A stretch of 64,000 nucleotides of DNA from Kaistia soli DSM 19436 (GTDB lineage: Bacteria > Pseudomonadota > Alphaproteobacteria > Rhizobiales > Kaistiaceae), in assembly GCF_900129325.1 (NCBI RefSeq), contig NZ_FQUP01000002.1, forward strand, positions 574,668 through 638,667, in the 5' to 3' direction. A model generated the notes under the pieces. The model searched no databases, was not told the DNA's origin, and saw only the letters and a program-made list of their open reading frames with translations. Of the stretch, positions 34,046-42,972 are shown piece after piece. The position numbers and the translations under genes were made by a program. Every line of letters begins with the position of its first letter. Positions within the stretch are counted from its first letter, which is position 1.

Positions 34046-34062
34046 TTGCGAATGGTTCGCAA
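34046..34062. promoter_or_regulatory. 7-3-7 palindrome in the hmuR-hemP divergent promoter region
   Basis: TTGCGAA-TGG-TTCGCAA is a perfect dyad with the same 7-3-7 geometry as the iron control element bound by Irr in Hyphomicrobiales (commonly TTTAGAA-N3-TTCTAAA). It shares TT and GAA in each half. A sequence identical to one classic half site, TTTAGAA, follows at 34064-34070. It is 54 bases before hemP and about 180 bases upstream of hmuR. The binder (Irr, Fur or RirA) is inferred. Confidence 0.5.
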
Positions 34063-34116
34063 GTTTAGAAGTCCTCAAGACTGCCGCCTGGCGCGGCCGA
34101 CCCGGTGGAGTAACCG

Positions 34117-34287
34117 ATGCAGGAGCAGAGCGGAGCAAACGGCGAGGCGGAGGCGGCCCGGCCGCAACCGCGGATCGTTTCCAGCGAGAGCCTCCTGCAG
34201 GGGGCCCGCGAGCTAATTATCCGCCATGGCAGCGAAGACTACCGGCTGCGGCTGACCCGGGTCGGCAAGCTCATCCTCAACAAGTGA
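34117..34287 (+). CDS. hemP: Hemin uptake protein HemP
   Basis: This small 56-residue gene codes for a HemP-family protein. The C-terminal half shows the conserved pattern SSESLLQG, ELIIRHGSEDYRLRLTRVGKLILNK, ending in the family-typical GKLILxK. The N-terminal 20 residues are variable. HemP/HmuP proteins are needed for haem uptake, and HmuP has been reported to activate hmuR transcription together with Irr in Bradyrhizobium. It is 27 bases upstream of hmuT and divergent from hmuR, the standard arrangement. The ATG at 34117 has a GGTGGAG ribosome site about 10 bases upstream. Confidence 0.93.
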   Translation: MQEQSGANGEAEAARPQPRIVSSESLLQGARELIIRHGSEDYRLRLTRVGKLILNK

Positions 34288-34314
34288 CCGTCAACGCGTG
34301 ACCGGAGGCTCCTG

Positions 34315-35292
34315 ATGCGCGCCCTGTCCCCTTTGCCCTTTTCCTTCATCCCGCATGCGCCGGGCCGCCATGTCCGCCTCGCCATCGGCTTCGCGGCGGC
34401 GCTCGTGATTACCGTCTTCGCGATCCAGCAATCCATCGCGGCTCCCCGTTCGGTGACCGATGCGCGCGGGCGCACGGTCGAGATCGCCAGCGCGGACCGC
34501 ATCGTCTCGATCGGCGGCGCCGTGACCGAAATCCTCTATGCGCTTGGCGCCGGCGACCGCGTCATCGCCCGCGACCAGACCAGCCTCTATCCCCCCGAGG
34601 CGCTGGAAAAGCCGGATGTCGGCTATATGCGGGCGCTCTCGGCCGAGAGCGTGCTGTCGGTGAAGCCGGATCTGATCCTCGCCGTCGAGGGTTCCGGACC
34701 GAAGGAGGCGCTCGACCTGCTGCTCGCAGCGTCCGTGCCGATCGTGATTCTGCCCGAGCCCTACAGTGCCAAGGGCATCGCCGAGAAGATCACGATGATT
34801 GCCGACGTGATCGGCGAGCCTGAGAAGGGCAAAGTTCTTGCCGACGGTGTCGAGGCGCGCGCCGATGCGCTGGCCGCCGCCATCGCCAGCATTCCCGAGG
34901 ACAAGCGCCGTCGCGCCATCTTCCTGATGAGCAGCGCGGGCGATCGCCTGATGGCAGCCGGCCACCATACCGCCGCCGATGCGATGCTCACGGCCGCTGG
35001 CGCGGTCAATCCGTTCGGCTCGGTCGAGGGCTACAAGCCGGCCTCGGCCGAGGCGATGGTCGCCGCGCAGCCGGCGAGCATTGTGATGATGAAGCGTCCC
35101 GGTTCCCCCGACCCCGACCCGGCGACGATCTTCGCGCTGCCGTCTCTCTCGGCGACGCCGGCCGCCGCCGACAAGTCGCTGATCGTCATGGACGGCCTCT
35201 ATCTGCTCGGCTTCGGCCCGCGCATGCCGGATGCCGCGCGCGATCTCGCCGCCGCCTTCTATCCGCAGCTGGCGCTTCCGGCGGGGAATTGA
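34315..35292 (+). CDS. hmuT: Haem ABC transporter substrate-binding protein
   Basis: The 325-residue cluster A-2 periplasmic binding protein has an N-terminal hydrophobic export segment (about residues 19-42) and the two-lobed fold joined by a long helix. The pattern IVSIGGAVTEILYALGAGDRVIARDQTSLYPPEALEKPDVGYMRALSAESVLSVKPDLIL is typical of HmuT/ShuT, with Tyr in GYMRAL a candidate haem-iron ligand. It binds haem in the periplasm for HmuUV. The start has CGGAGG 7 bases upstream. Its stop TGA overlaps the ATG of hmuU. Confidence 0.93.
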   Translation: MRALSPLPFSFIPHAPGRHVRLAIGFAAALVITVFAIQQSIAAPRSVTDARGRTVEIASADRIVSIGGAVTEILYALGAGDRVIARDQTSLYPPEALEKPDVGYMRALSAESVLSVKPDLILAVEGSGPKEALDLLLAASVPIVILPEPYSAKGIAEKITMIADVIGEPEKGKVLADGVEARADALAAAIASIPEDKRRRAIFLMSSAGDRLMAAGHHTAADAMLTAAGAVNPFGSVEGYKPASAEAMVAAQPASIVMMKRPGSPDPDPATIFALPSLSATPAAADKSLIVMDGLYLLGFGPRMPDAARDLAAAFYPQLALPAGN

Positions 35293-36371
35293 TGACGGCC
35301 ATGTCCGCCCCCGCCGTGCCCGCGGGCGATCGTCGCGGCCGCGCGCAACTCGCGATCATGCTGCTCGGTCTGCTCCTGGCGGCGGTAATGGCTGCCGCGC
35401 TCGCGATCGGGCCGTTCGGCCTGCCCGTCGGGCGGGCTCTGGCGATTCTCGGCGACTGGATCGCCGGCAGGCCGGCTGCGGACGTGACCGAGCGGATCGT
35501 GCTGATCGATATCCGCCTGCCGCGCATGCTGCTCGGCGGCCTCGTCGGCGCAGCGCTCGCCATCGCCGGAGCCATGCTGCAGGGGCTGTTTCGCAATCCG
35601 CTCGCCGATCCGGGTCTGGTCGGCGTTTCCTCGGGTGCCGCGCTGGGCGCTGTCCTTGTCATCGTCACCGGCGGCGCGCTGCTCGGCCCGCTGGCGGCGT
35701 CAGTCTCGATCGGCGCGCTGCCGGTCGCGGCCTTTCTCGGCGGTTTTGCCACGACGCTGGTCCTCTACGCGATTGCGACGCGGCGCGGGCGAACCTCGGT
35801 GGCCACGATGCTGCTCGCCGGCATTGCGCTCGGCGCCTTCGCCGGCGCTGTGACCTCTTTCCTCGTCTATCGCGCCAATGACGCGCAATTGCGCGAGCTG
35901 ACCTTCTGGACCATGGGCAGCCTCGCCGGCTCCACCTGGCTGAAGCTTGCCATCGCTGCTCCGCCGATCCTCGGCGTGCTGGCGCTGACGCCGTTTATCG
36001 CCCGCGGCCTCGACGCGCTGGTGCTCGGCGAATCGGAGGCTCGACATCTCGGCATCGATGTCGAGCGGCTGAAATCGGTCATTGTCTTCGCCGTCGCGGT
36101 GGTGGTCGGCGTTTCCGTCGCGTTCACCGGCGTCATCGGCTTTGTCGGCATCGTCGTGCCGCATCTGCTGCGCCTCGCCATCGGCCCCGAGCATCGCACG
36201 TTGCTGCCGGCTTCGGCGCTGCTCGGCGCGGGCCTCCTGATCGGCGCCGATATCGTCTGCCGCATGGTGGTCGCTCCGGCCGAACTGCCGATCGGCATCG
36301 TGACGGCAATCATCGGCGCGCCGTTCTTCGTCTCGATCCTGCTGCGCCGCCGCGGCATCGTCGACTTGTGA
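35292..36371 (+). CDS. hmuU: Haem ABC transporter permease
   Basis: The 359-residue FecCD-family permease has about ten membrane helices. Typical patterns are RLPRMLLGGLVGAALAIAGAMLQGLFRNPLADPGLVGVSSGAALGAV early on and AFTGVIGFVGIVVPHLLRL in the coupling region. With HmuV it imports haem across the inner membrane. ATG 35292 overlaps the hmuT stop (TGATGA). The TTG directly before it could also start translation. hmuV follows after 7 bases. Confidence 0.94.
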   Translation: MTAMSAPAVPAGDRRGRAQLAIMLLGLLLAAVMAAALAIGPFGLPVGRALAILGDWIAGRPAADVTERIVLIDIRLPRMLLGGLVGAALAIAGAMLQGLFRNPLADPGLVGVSSGAALGAVLVIVTGGALLGPLAASVSIGALPVAAFLGGFATTLVLYAIATRRGRTSVATMLLAGIALGAFAGAVTSFLVYRANDAQLRELTFWTMGSLAGSTWLKLAIAAPPILGVLALTPFIARGLDALVLGESEARHLGIDVERLKSVIVFAVAVVVGVSVAFTGVIGFVGIVVPHLLRLAIGPEHRTLLPASALLGAGLLIGADIVCRMVVAPAELPIGIVTAIIGAPFFVSILLRRRGIVDL

Positions 36372-36378
36372 GGTCCGC

Positions 36379-37164
36379 ATGATCGCCGCTGAAGACCTCG
36401 TGATCCGCGCCGGCCACAAGCGGCTGGTCGATGGCATCAGCCTCACCATCCCGCCGGGTCTTGTCACCGCCATCATCGGTCCGAACGGAGCCGGCAAGTC
36501 GACGCTGCTGAAGGCGCTCACCGGCGAGATCAAGCCGGCCTCGGGGCGAGTGACGATCGACGGCACGGATCTGCGGCGTTTGCCGCTCGGCCAGCTCGCT
36601 GCGCGCCGCGCCGTGTTGCCGCAGGCCTCCTCGCTCGCCTTTCCCTTCACCGTGCACGAGGTCGTCCGGCTTGGCGCCTTCGATCGGCGCGGTGCCGGCG
36701 CGATCAATGCCCGCGTCGTCGCGGCGCTAGCCCGCGTCGATCTCGACGGTTTCGGCGGGCGCCTCTACCAGGAACTCTCAGGCGGCGAGCAGCAACGGGT
36801 GCATCTTGCGCGCGTGCTCTGCCAGTTGCCGGACCCACGACCCGATGGAAGGTCGGCTTTCTTGTTCCTCGACGAGCCCACGGCCAGCCTCGATCTTCGC
36901 CACCAACTCATGACGCTGTCCGCTGCGCGCGATTTTGCCAGCGGCGGCGGCGGGGTCGTCGCGGTGCTGCACGACATGAATCTCGCGGCCCTGCATGCCG
37001 ACCGGATCGTCGTCGTCCATCGCGGCCAAATCGCTGCCGAAGGCACGCCGGCGGACGTCCTGACCGACGCGCTGCTCGCCGAGGTGTTCGGCGTCACGCT
37101 GCCCGTCGGCAAGACGGCGGCAGGCGTGCCCTTCATACTGCCGCAGGCCGCGACGGCCGCCTGA
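36379..37164 (+). CDS. hmuV: Haem ABC transporter ATP-binding protein
   Basis: The 261-residue ATPase has Walker A GPNGAGKST, signature LSGGEQQRVHLARVL, Walker B FLFLDEPTASLDL and switch His in AVLHDMNLAAL. It ends the hemP-hmuTUV operon and energises haem import. A haem-chaperone gene hmuS is not present in the window. The following FGGY kinase begins 77 bases later and looks unrelated. Confidence 0.94.
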   Translation: MIAAEDLVIRAGHKRLVDGISLTIPPGLVTAIIGPNGAGKSTLLKALTGEIKPASGRVTIDGTDLRRLPLGQLAARRAVLPQASSLAFPFTVHEVVRLGAFDRRGAGAINARVVAALARVDLDGFGGRLYQELSGGEQQRVHLARVLCQLPDPRPDGRSAFLFLDEPTASLDLRHQLMTLSAARDFASGGGGVVAVLHDMNLAALHADRIVVVHRGQIAAEGTPADVLTDALLAEVFGVTLPVGKTAAGVPFILPQAATAA

Positions 37165-37241
37165 GAGGACACCGCGGGGTGGCCTCCGCCAGTCGTCGCC
37201 GCTAGATTGCGGCCCTTCGACGGCACGAGCGGACGGATGGA

Positions 37242-38687
37242 ATGGCTGCGAAACGGATTCTCATCGTCGATGTCGGCACCTCCTCGGTCAAGGCGGTCCT
37301 GTTCGACGGCAGCGGCCACGCGTTGCGCGCCGCCGATCGTCCCGTGGTCACGGATGCGCCGGAACCTGGCTTTGCCGAGCAGGCAACAGGCGACTGGTGG
37401 CAGGCGACGATCGAGGCGGTGACAGAGCTTGCCATCGACCATCCCGTCGATGCCATCACCCTGTCCGGTTCGATGCAGAACATCGTCCTGCTTGGCCGGG
37501 ACGGCCTGTCGCTTCGCCCGGCGATTCTCTACAGCGATGCCCGTGTCGACGCATCGCGTGTCGAGGCCGTCGGGGCAGATCTGCCGGCCGATTTCGAGGC
37601 GCGCATCGGCAATAAGGTCGATCCGGCGCTCTGCCTCTACCGGCTCGATTGGCTGCATGAGCACGAGCCCGACGTCATGGCGGCGGCGTCGCGGATTCTC
37701 TTCGGCGCCAAGGACTCGGTCATCCACTCAATGACCGGCCGCGCCGTCGTTGATCCTTCCACAGCCTCGACCACTGGGCTCATGAACCTCGCTGCGCGCA
37801 ACTGGGACGCCGCAATTCTTGCGTCCATCGGCCTGTCGCCGGCCTTGCTGCCCGATATCCTCGACGCCGACGCGCTGGCCGGACCCCTGCTGCCCGAGGC
37901 CGCTGCTTCGCTTGGCCTCGTGGCCGGCATTCCGGTGCATGTCGGCGCTGGCGACGGCGGGGCCACCGCCTGGGGCACAGCGAGCGAGGTGCATGACCGA
38001 CCGCATGCCTATCTGGGCACCACCGGCTGGATCGCTGCCGCCATGCCGCTCGAGACCGCGGCACCGCCGCGGGCCTCCTACACGCTGGCCGCGCCGGTCG
38101 GCAGCGATGTGGTGGTCATCTCGCCCTTCCTCGCTGCGGGCCTTGCGCTCGATTGGTTCGCCCATATCGCCGGCCGCACCGTGCCGGAACTCTATGCCGC
38201 CGCCGGGACACATGATGCCGAGCCACCTTCGGCGCTGTTTCTGCCCTTTCTGATCGGCGAGCGCGCGCCGTTCGCCGACCGCGCGGTGCGTGGCGCCTTT
38301 CTGGGCCTCGGCAGCGCCCAGCACACCGAGGCGCTCGCCTATGCGGTGCTCGAGGGCCTCGCCTTCGCGATCCGCGACAATCTCGACGCGCTGCCCGTTC
38401 GCCCGCGCGCCATCGTGCTGGCTGGCGGCGTAGCCGGCGCCGGCGTTGTCGCGCAACTCGTCGCCGATGTGACGGGCGCGGTCGTCGAGGTGCCGCCCGA
38501 AAGCCGTCTCGTCACCGCCTATGGCGCCTACCGGATGCTGGCCCCCGTCATCGGCGCGACCTCGGCACCAGAAGCCGGCAGCCGGATCGTCCCGCCACGC
38601 GCGGACCGCGCCGCGCGCGCAGAGCGGCGCTTCACGGCCTATCGCCGCGCCACCGAGGCTGCGCGGGCACTCGCCACCGATCTCTGA
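37242..38687 (+). CDS. FGGY-family carbohydrate kinase
   Basis: The 481-residue protein has the two-domain FGGY sugar-kinase layout: an N-terminal phosphate loop VDVGTSSVKAVLFDGSG, and a C-terminal ATPase core with FLIGERAPFADRAVRGAFLGL and IVLAGGVAGAGVVAQLVADVTGAVVEV. The family includes xylulokinase, ribulokinase, gluconate kinase and others. The overall pattern is nearest to xylulokinase-like members, but the substrate cannot be settled by eye. It lies 83 bases upstream of a ribose-type ABC importer on the same strand, so it probably phosphorylates the imported sugar. Confidence 0.87.
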   Translation: MAAKRILIVDVGTSSVKAVLFDGSGHALRAADRPVVTDAPEPGFAEQATGDWWQATIEAVTELAIDHPVDAITLSGSMQNIVLLGRDGLSLRPAILYSDARVDASRVEAVGADLPADFEARIGNKVDPALCLYRLDWLHEHEPDVMAAASRILFGAKDSVIHSMTGRAVVDPSTASTTGLMNLAARNWDAAILASIGLSPALLPDILDADALAGPLLPEAAASLGLVAGIPVHVGAGDGGATAWGTASEVHDRPHAYLGTTGWIAAAMPLETAAPPRASYTLAAPVGSDVVVISPFLAAGLALDWFAHIAGRTVPELYAAAGTHDAEPPSALFLPFLIGERAPFADRAVRGAFLGLGSAQHTEALAYAVLEGLAFAIRDNLDALPVRPRAIVLAGGVAGAGVVAQLVADVTGAVVEVPPESRLVTAYGAYRMLAPVIGATSAPEAGSRIVPPRADRAARAERRFTAYRRATEAARALATDL

Positions 38688-38770
38688 GCGAGCCTGAGCG
38701 CCGCGCTTGCGCTCGCGACCGCCAAGGCGATAACAATCGATCGCCAGTTCACGGGGAATAACAAGAAATC

Positions 38771-39685
38771 ATGCGCGCTTCGCTCTATGCCCTCGCTTTC
38801 GCCGGCCTTGTCGCCACGGCTTCCGCCGCAAGCGCCGTCGATATCGCCGTCCTCACGCCCTATCAGAGCTCGGTTGCCACCAACCAGATGATCAAGGTGT
38901 TCGAGGACAAGGCAAGGGCTGCAGGCTGGAACGCCACCGTCGTCGACACGCGCGGCGACATGGGTCAGCTCGCGAGCCGCATCGAGGATGTTACTGCGGC
39001 CAAGGTCGGTGCGATCGTCCTCGTCAGCGTCGATCCGAAGCAGATCCAGGATCAAGTGAGCGCCGCTGCGGCCGCCGGCATCCCCGTCGTCACCATCGAT
39101 GGCGCGACGGCGCCCGGCGTGGCGTTGAACGTGACATCGGACAATTTCGAGCTCGGCACCAAGCTGTCGGACTTCCTGTTCGACAAGCTTGGCCACAAGG
39201 GCAACATCGTCAAATTCTACTATTCGGCGCATCCGGGTGTGCACCAGCGCGAGCTGGCGCTCGACGCAGCTCTTAAGAAGAATCCCGATATCAAGGTCAT
39301 CGCCGAGCACTACATGGTCGTGCCCGGGCCGATCGACGACGCGCGCAAGACGACCGAGGACCTGCTGAAGAGCCAGGGCGACCAGATCGACGCGGTCTGG
39401 GCCGCATGGGACGAACCGGCGATCGGCGCTGAGCTTGCGATCGAGGCCGACAAGCCCGACTCGAAGATCATCATCGCCGGTATCGACGGCAATCCGCAGG
39501 CGGTCGAGCTGATCAAGTCCTGCAGCCACATCAAGGGCACTGTCAGCCAGGATTTCGATGCCATGGCGGGTCTTGCCGCCGACGGCCTCACCAAGATCCT
39601 CGCGGGACAGAAGCCCGAAAAGGCCGAACTCTACGCGCCCGCCAAGCTGATCACGCCCGAGACGCTCGGCGTCACCTGCCCGTGA
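38771..39685 (+). CDS. Sugar ABC transporter substrate-binding protein (ribose-like)
   Basis: The 304-residue periplasmic binding protein of the RbsB-like class has a signal peptide (MRASLYALAFAGLVATASAASA). The mature part has the type I fold with VTAAKVGAIVLVSVDPKQIQDQVSAAAAAGIPVVTID and VWAAWDEPAIGAELAIEA. It binds a pentose or similar sugar, not identified. Its TGA stop overlaps the GTG start of the ATPase gene by four bases (GTGA). Confidence 0.9.
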   Translation: MRASLYALAFAGLVATASAASAVDIAVLTPYQSSVATNQMIKVFEDKARAAGWNATVVDTRGDMGQLASRIEDVTAAKVGAIVLVSVDPKQIQDQVSAAAAAGIPVVTIDGATAPGVALNVTSDNFELGTKLSDFLFDKLGHKGNIVKFYYSAHPGVHQRELALDAALKKNPDIKVIAEHYMVVPGPIDDARKTTEDLLKSQGDQIDAVWAAWDEPAIGAELAIEADKPDSKIIIAGIDGNPQAVELIKSCSHIKGTVSQDFDAMAGLAADGLTKILAGQKPEKAELYAPAKLITPETLGVTCP

Positions 39686-41244
39686 CAGGCGGCTCCGAAG
39701 GGCACCAGCCCTTCCTGGTACTAGACGGCATCACCCGACATTTCGGGGCGACGCGCGCACTCGACGGCGCCGACTTCGGGGTCGCGCCGGGCGAGGTGCA
39801 TGCGCTGGTCGGAGAGAACGGGGCCGGCAAATCGACCCTGATCAAGCTCCTGTCCGGGCTTTACCAACCCGGCGCCGGTCGGATTCTGATCGACGGTGAG
39901 CCGGCTGTGATCTCGGGCCCGCCGGCGGCGGAGGCGCTCGGCTTCCGCTTCATTCATCAGGAGCTGAACCTCGTTCCGCATTTCGATGCCGTCGGCAATG
40001 CCTGGATCGGTCGCCGCCACCCGCGGCGGGGGCCGTTCCTCGACCGCCCCGCGATGCGCGCGCATGTCGCGGCTGTTGCGGCCCGTATTGCGCCGGACCT
40101 GCCGCTCGACCGTCCGGCCGTGCGCTTGACGCCGGGTCAGCGCCAGATGGCCGAGATCGTGCGTGCGCTGATGACCGAGGCCCGCCTCGTCGTCATGGAC
40201 GAACCGACGTCTAGCCTCAGCGAGACCGAGGCCGAACGGCTGCATACGGTCGTCCGTCAGCTCGCCGCCTCCGGCACGGCGGTGCTGTTCATCTCCCACC
40301 GCCTCGACGAGGTGATGGCGCTCGCCGACGGCTACACGGTGCTGCGCGGTGGCCGCACGGTCGGCGCCGGCCGCATCCGCGAGATCGACCGCGCCGGGCT
40401 CGTGCGCCTGATGTCAGGCGGGTCGGCATCGACCGGGTCTGCAGCGAAAACAGACCGTCCGTTGTCCGCTGGAGCCACGGTGCTTGCCGCCGATATCGCC
40501 TTCGGACCCGCTGGCGCCCGTGCGCGGCTCGATATCGCCGCCGGGGAGATCGTCGGTCTCTACGGCCTTGTCGGCGCAGGGCGCTCGGCGCTGCTGAAGG
40601 CGCTCTGGGGCGCCGTTCCGGCTCATGGGATCATGCGCCTCGCCGGCCGTCCGCTGGCGGGAGGCCCGGCCGGCCGCATCGCTGAGGGCGTCATCTATGT
40701 GCCCGAGGATCGCCGCCGCGAGGGTTTCGCCGGGGCGCTCTCGATCGCCGATAATCTCGCGCTCGCGCATCTTTCCGATTTTCGTCGCGCCCCGCGCCTG
40801 CCGATGCCGGCTCGTCGCAAGATCGACGCCTTCGCCCGCCAAGTCGGCGCGCGGCTCCGCCTCGTCGCGGCCAGTCTCGACCGATCGCCGCTGACCCTTT
40901 CGGGCGGCAACCAGCAGAAGCTGCTTTTCGGCCGCTGGCTTGGCCGCCCGGTTCGCCTCGCACTGATCGATGAACCGACGCGCGGCGTCGATGTCGGCGC
41001 CAAGGCCGAGATTCACGACGAGATCCGCCGCCTTGCCGATGCAGGTGCCGGCGTGATCGCGGCAACCAGCGACATCGAGGAGCTGATGGCGCTGTCCGAT
41101 CGTGTTCTGGTCATGAATGGCGGGTGCATCGTCGCCGATCTTGCCGGCGCCCTGCTGACGCGGGACGCGGTCGTTGCCGCCGCCTTCGGTCACGCGTCCG
41201 CCGATCTTTCTCAACCGCAGAACCAGGCCGCCGCAGTCGCATGA
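39682..41244 (+). CDS. Sugar ABC transporter ATP-binding protein (RbsA/XylG type)
   Basis: The 520-residue protein has two ABC domains, the layout of carbohydrate importers of the CUT2 class. The N-terminal half has Walker A GENGAGKST and Walker B LVVMDEPTSSLS. The C-terminal half has a degenerate loop GLVGAGRSALLKALWG but keeps the LSGGNQQKLLFGRWL signature and LALIDEPTRGVDVGAK. It starts with GTG inside the end of the binding-protein gene and ends overlapping the permease start (ATGA), so the genes are translationally coupled. Confidence 0.92.
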   Translation: MTGGSEGHQPFLVLDGITRHFGATRALDGADFGVAPGEVHALVGENGAGKSTLIKLLSGLYQPGAGRILIDGEPAVISGPPAAEALGFRFIHQELNLVPHFDAVGNAWIGRRHPRRGPFLDRPAMRAHVAAVAARIAPDLPLDRPAVRLTPGQRQMAEIVRALMTEARLVVMDEPTSSLSETEAERLHTVVRQLAASGTAVLFISHRLDEVMALADGYTVLRGGRTVGAGRIREIDRAGLVRLMSGGSASTGSAAKTDRPLSAGATVLAADIAFGPAGARARLDIAAGEIVGLYGLVGAGRSALLKALWGAVPAHGIMRLAGRPLAGGPAGRIAEGVIYVPEDRRREGFAGALSIADNLALAHLSDFRRAPRLPMPARRKIDAFARQVGARLRLVAASLDRSPLTLSGGNQQKLLFGRWLGRPVRLALIDEPTRGVDVGAKAEIHDEIRRLADAGAGVIAATSDIEELMALSDRVLVMNGGCIVADLAGALLTRDAVVAAAFGHASADLSQPQNQAAAVA

Positions 41245-42170
41245 CCCTTCTTCGCCGCTACGGCACGCTTCTCGCGCTGGCCTTGATCATCGCCGTCTTC
41301 GCGGTGGCATCACCCGGCGCGTTTGGCAGCATGGCCAATCTCGTCAACATCACGCAGCAGATGTCGCTGCTCGCCATCGTCGCGATCGGGGCAACGCTGG
41401 TGATGGTGGTCGGCGAGTTCGATCTCTCGGTCTCGGCGGTCGTTTCCTTTGCCGGCATCGCCGCCGTCTCGCTGTTCGGCGCCGGCTTCAGTATCGCCTC
41501 GGTGTTCGCGCTTGTGTTGGTGACCGCGCTGGCGATGGGGACGGTTTCGGGGCTCCTCGTCGCACGTTTTGCCGTGCCGAGCTTCATCGCGACGCTCGCC
41601 TTCGGCACGATCATCGGCGGGCTTACTTTCTGGATCTCGGACGGCGCCACGCTCTTCTCCGGCATTCCGCCGGCCTTCCGTGACTTGGGCCGCGGCGCGC
41701 TTTTCGGCCTGCCGGTGCCGACTTTGTGGCTGATCGGCACAGCGGCGATCGTCTGGCTGCTGCTCGACGCCACCGAATTCGGCCGTCGGCTCTATGCGAT
41801 TGGCGGCAATCGCGAGGCGGCACGGCTGGTCGGCCTTCCCGTCCGGCGTGACATGGTCATCGCCTTCGCGCTGTCGGCGGGTCTTGCGGCGCTTGCCGGC
41901 CTGTTGCTCGCCGCGCGGCTCGGCAGCGCCCACCCGACCGGTGGCGGCGGCTATCTGCTTTCCGCCTATGCCGCCGTCTTCCTCGGCATGACGGCCTTTC
42001 GCGAAGGCGAGCCGAGCGTGCCGGGCACCCTGGTCGGAGCTGCCATCATCGCGGTCGTCTCGAACGGCCTCACCATTCTCGGCGTGCCGAGCTTCCTGCA
42101 GGATCTGATGACGGGCGCGATCATCCTCGCTGCCGTGCTGGTGCGCCAGTTCGGCCGCGCGGGCGATTGA
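41241..42170 (+). CDS. Sugar ABC transporter permease (RbsC/XylH type)
   Basis: The 309-residue CUT2 permease has eight to ten hydrophobic helices and the family patterns GEFDLSVSAVVSFAGI, ARFAVPSFIATLAFGTIIGGLTFWISDG and AIGGNREAARLVGLPVRRDMVIAFALSA. ATG 41241 is used because it overlaps the ATPase stop as ATGA. It forms the membrane pore for the sugar brought by the adjacent binding protein. Confidence 0.92.
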   Translation: MTLLRRYGTLLALALIIAVFAVASPGAFGSMANLVNITQQMSLLAIVAIGATLVMVVGEFDLSVSAVVSFAGIAAVSLFGAGFSIASVFALVLVTALAMGTVSGLLVARFAVPSFIATLAFGTIIGGLTFWISDGATLFSGIPPAFRDLGRGALFGLPVPTLWLIGTAAIVWLLLDATEFGRRLYAIGGNREAARLVGLPVRRDMVIAFALSAGLAALAGLLLAARLGSAHPTGGGGYLLSAYAAVFLGMTAFREGEPSVPGTLVGAAIIAVVSNGLTILGVPSFLQDLMTGAIILAAVLVRQFGRAGD

Positions 42171-42246
42171 CAGTTGCTAAGCCTGCCATAGCTTTAGCTG
42201 CAGCGGCTTCCCTCTGGCCGCGATCCCATCACGAAAGATTCAAGCG

Positions 42247-42972
42247 ATGCCGCAGCAGATCGAGATCGAAACGGCCGATGGCGCGTGCCCGGCCGGCCTT
42301 CATGTGCCTGCAATACCGTCGGCGAAAGGCGTCATTCTCTATATGGACGCCTTCGGTCCAAGGCCCGCGCTCTCCGGCATGGCAGACCGGCTGGCCGATG
42401 CTGGCTACACTGTGCTCGTCCCCGACCTCTTCTATCGCTTCGGTGCCTATGGTCCCTTCGCGACCGATGCCTTCGGCAACGAGACGTCGCGACAGCAATT
42501 GATGACGATGATCCGCGGCACCACTCAGGCGATGACCGAATCCGATAGCGGCGCCTATATCGAAGCGCTGACCGAGGCCGGCGTGACCGGCCCGATTGCG
42601 ACCCTCGGCTATTGCATGGGCGGTAGCCGGGCGCTGGTGGCCGCGGCGGCCTATCCGGAGCGCGTGGCGGCCGCGCTGTCCTTCCATGGCGGCAATCTCG
42701 CCAGCGATGCTGATGATTCGCCGCATCGGCGCGCCGGCACGATTCGCGGCCGCGTCTATGTCGGCTCGGCAGGGGTCGACAACAGCTTCCCGCCTGAACA
42801 GTCTGCCCGGCTCGCCGAGGCGCTGCGTAGCGCCGGGATCGACCACATGATCGAAAACTATGTCGGCATGAGTCATGGCTGGGCCGTCCCCGACCACAGC
42901 GTCTATGACGTGGCGGGCGCCGAGCGGCACTGGAAGCGTCTGCTGACCGTCCTTGAGGAGGCGCTGGTCTAG
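42247..42972 (+). CDS. Dienelactone hydrolase family protein
   Basis: The 241-residue alpha/beta-hydrolase has the nucleophile Cys in GYCMGGSRAL (DLH uses Cys), an acid in YVGSAGVDNSFPPEQ and the catalytic His in GMSHGWAVPD. The order and spacing match dienelactone hydrolase-like proteins, of which most genomes carry several with unknown esterase substrates. There is no chlorocatechol pathway nearby. It follows the sugar importer after 76 bases. Its TAG stop shares CTAG with the stop of the convergent EamA gene. Confidence 0.87.
   Translation: MPQQIEIETADGACPAGLHVPAIPSAKGVILYMDAFGPRPALSGMADRLADAGYTVLVPDLFYRFGAYGPFATDAFGNETSRQQLMTMIRGTTQAMTESDSGAYIEALTEAGVTGPIATLGYCMGGSRALVAAAAYPERVAAALSFHGGNLASDADDSPHRRAGTIRGRVYVGSAGVDNSFPPEQSARLAEALRSAGIDHMIENYVGMSHGWAVPDHSVYDVAGAERHWKRLLTVLEEALV

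Noticed and set aside
27293-38687. D-lyxose isomerase and FGGY kinase as one lyxose pathway
   Set aside because: They are more than 9 kb apart with the complete haem locus between them, and nothing shows co-regulation.
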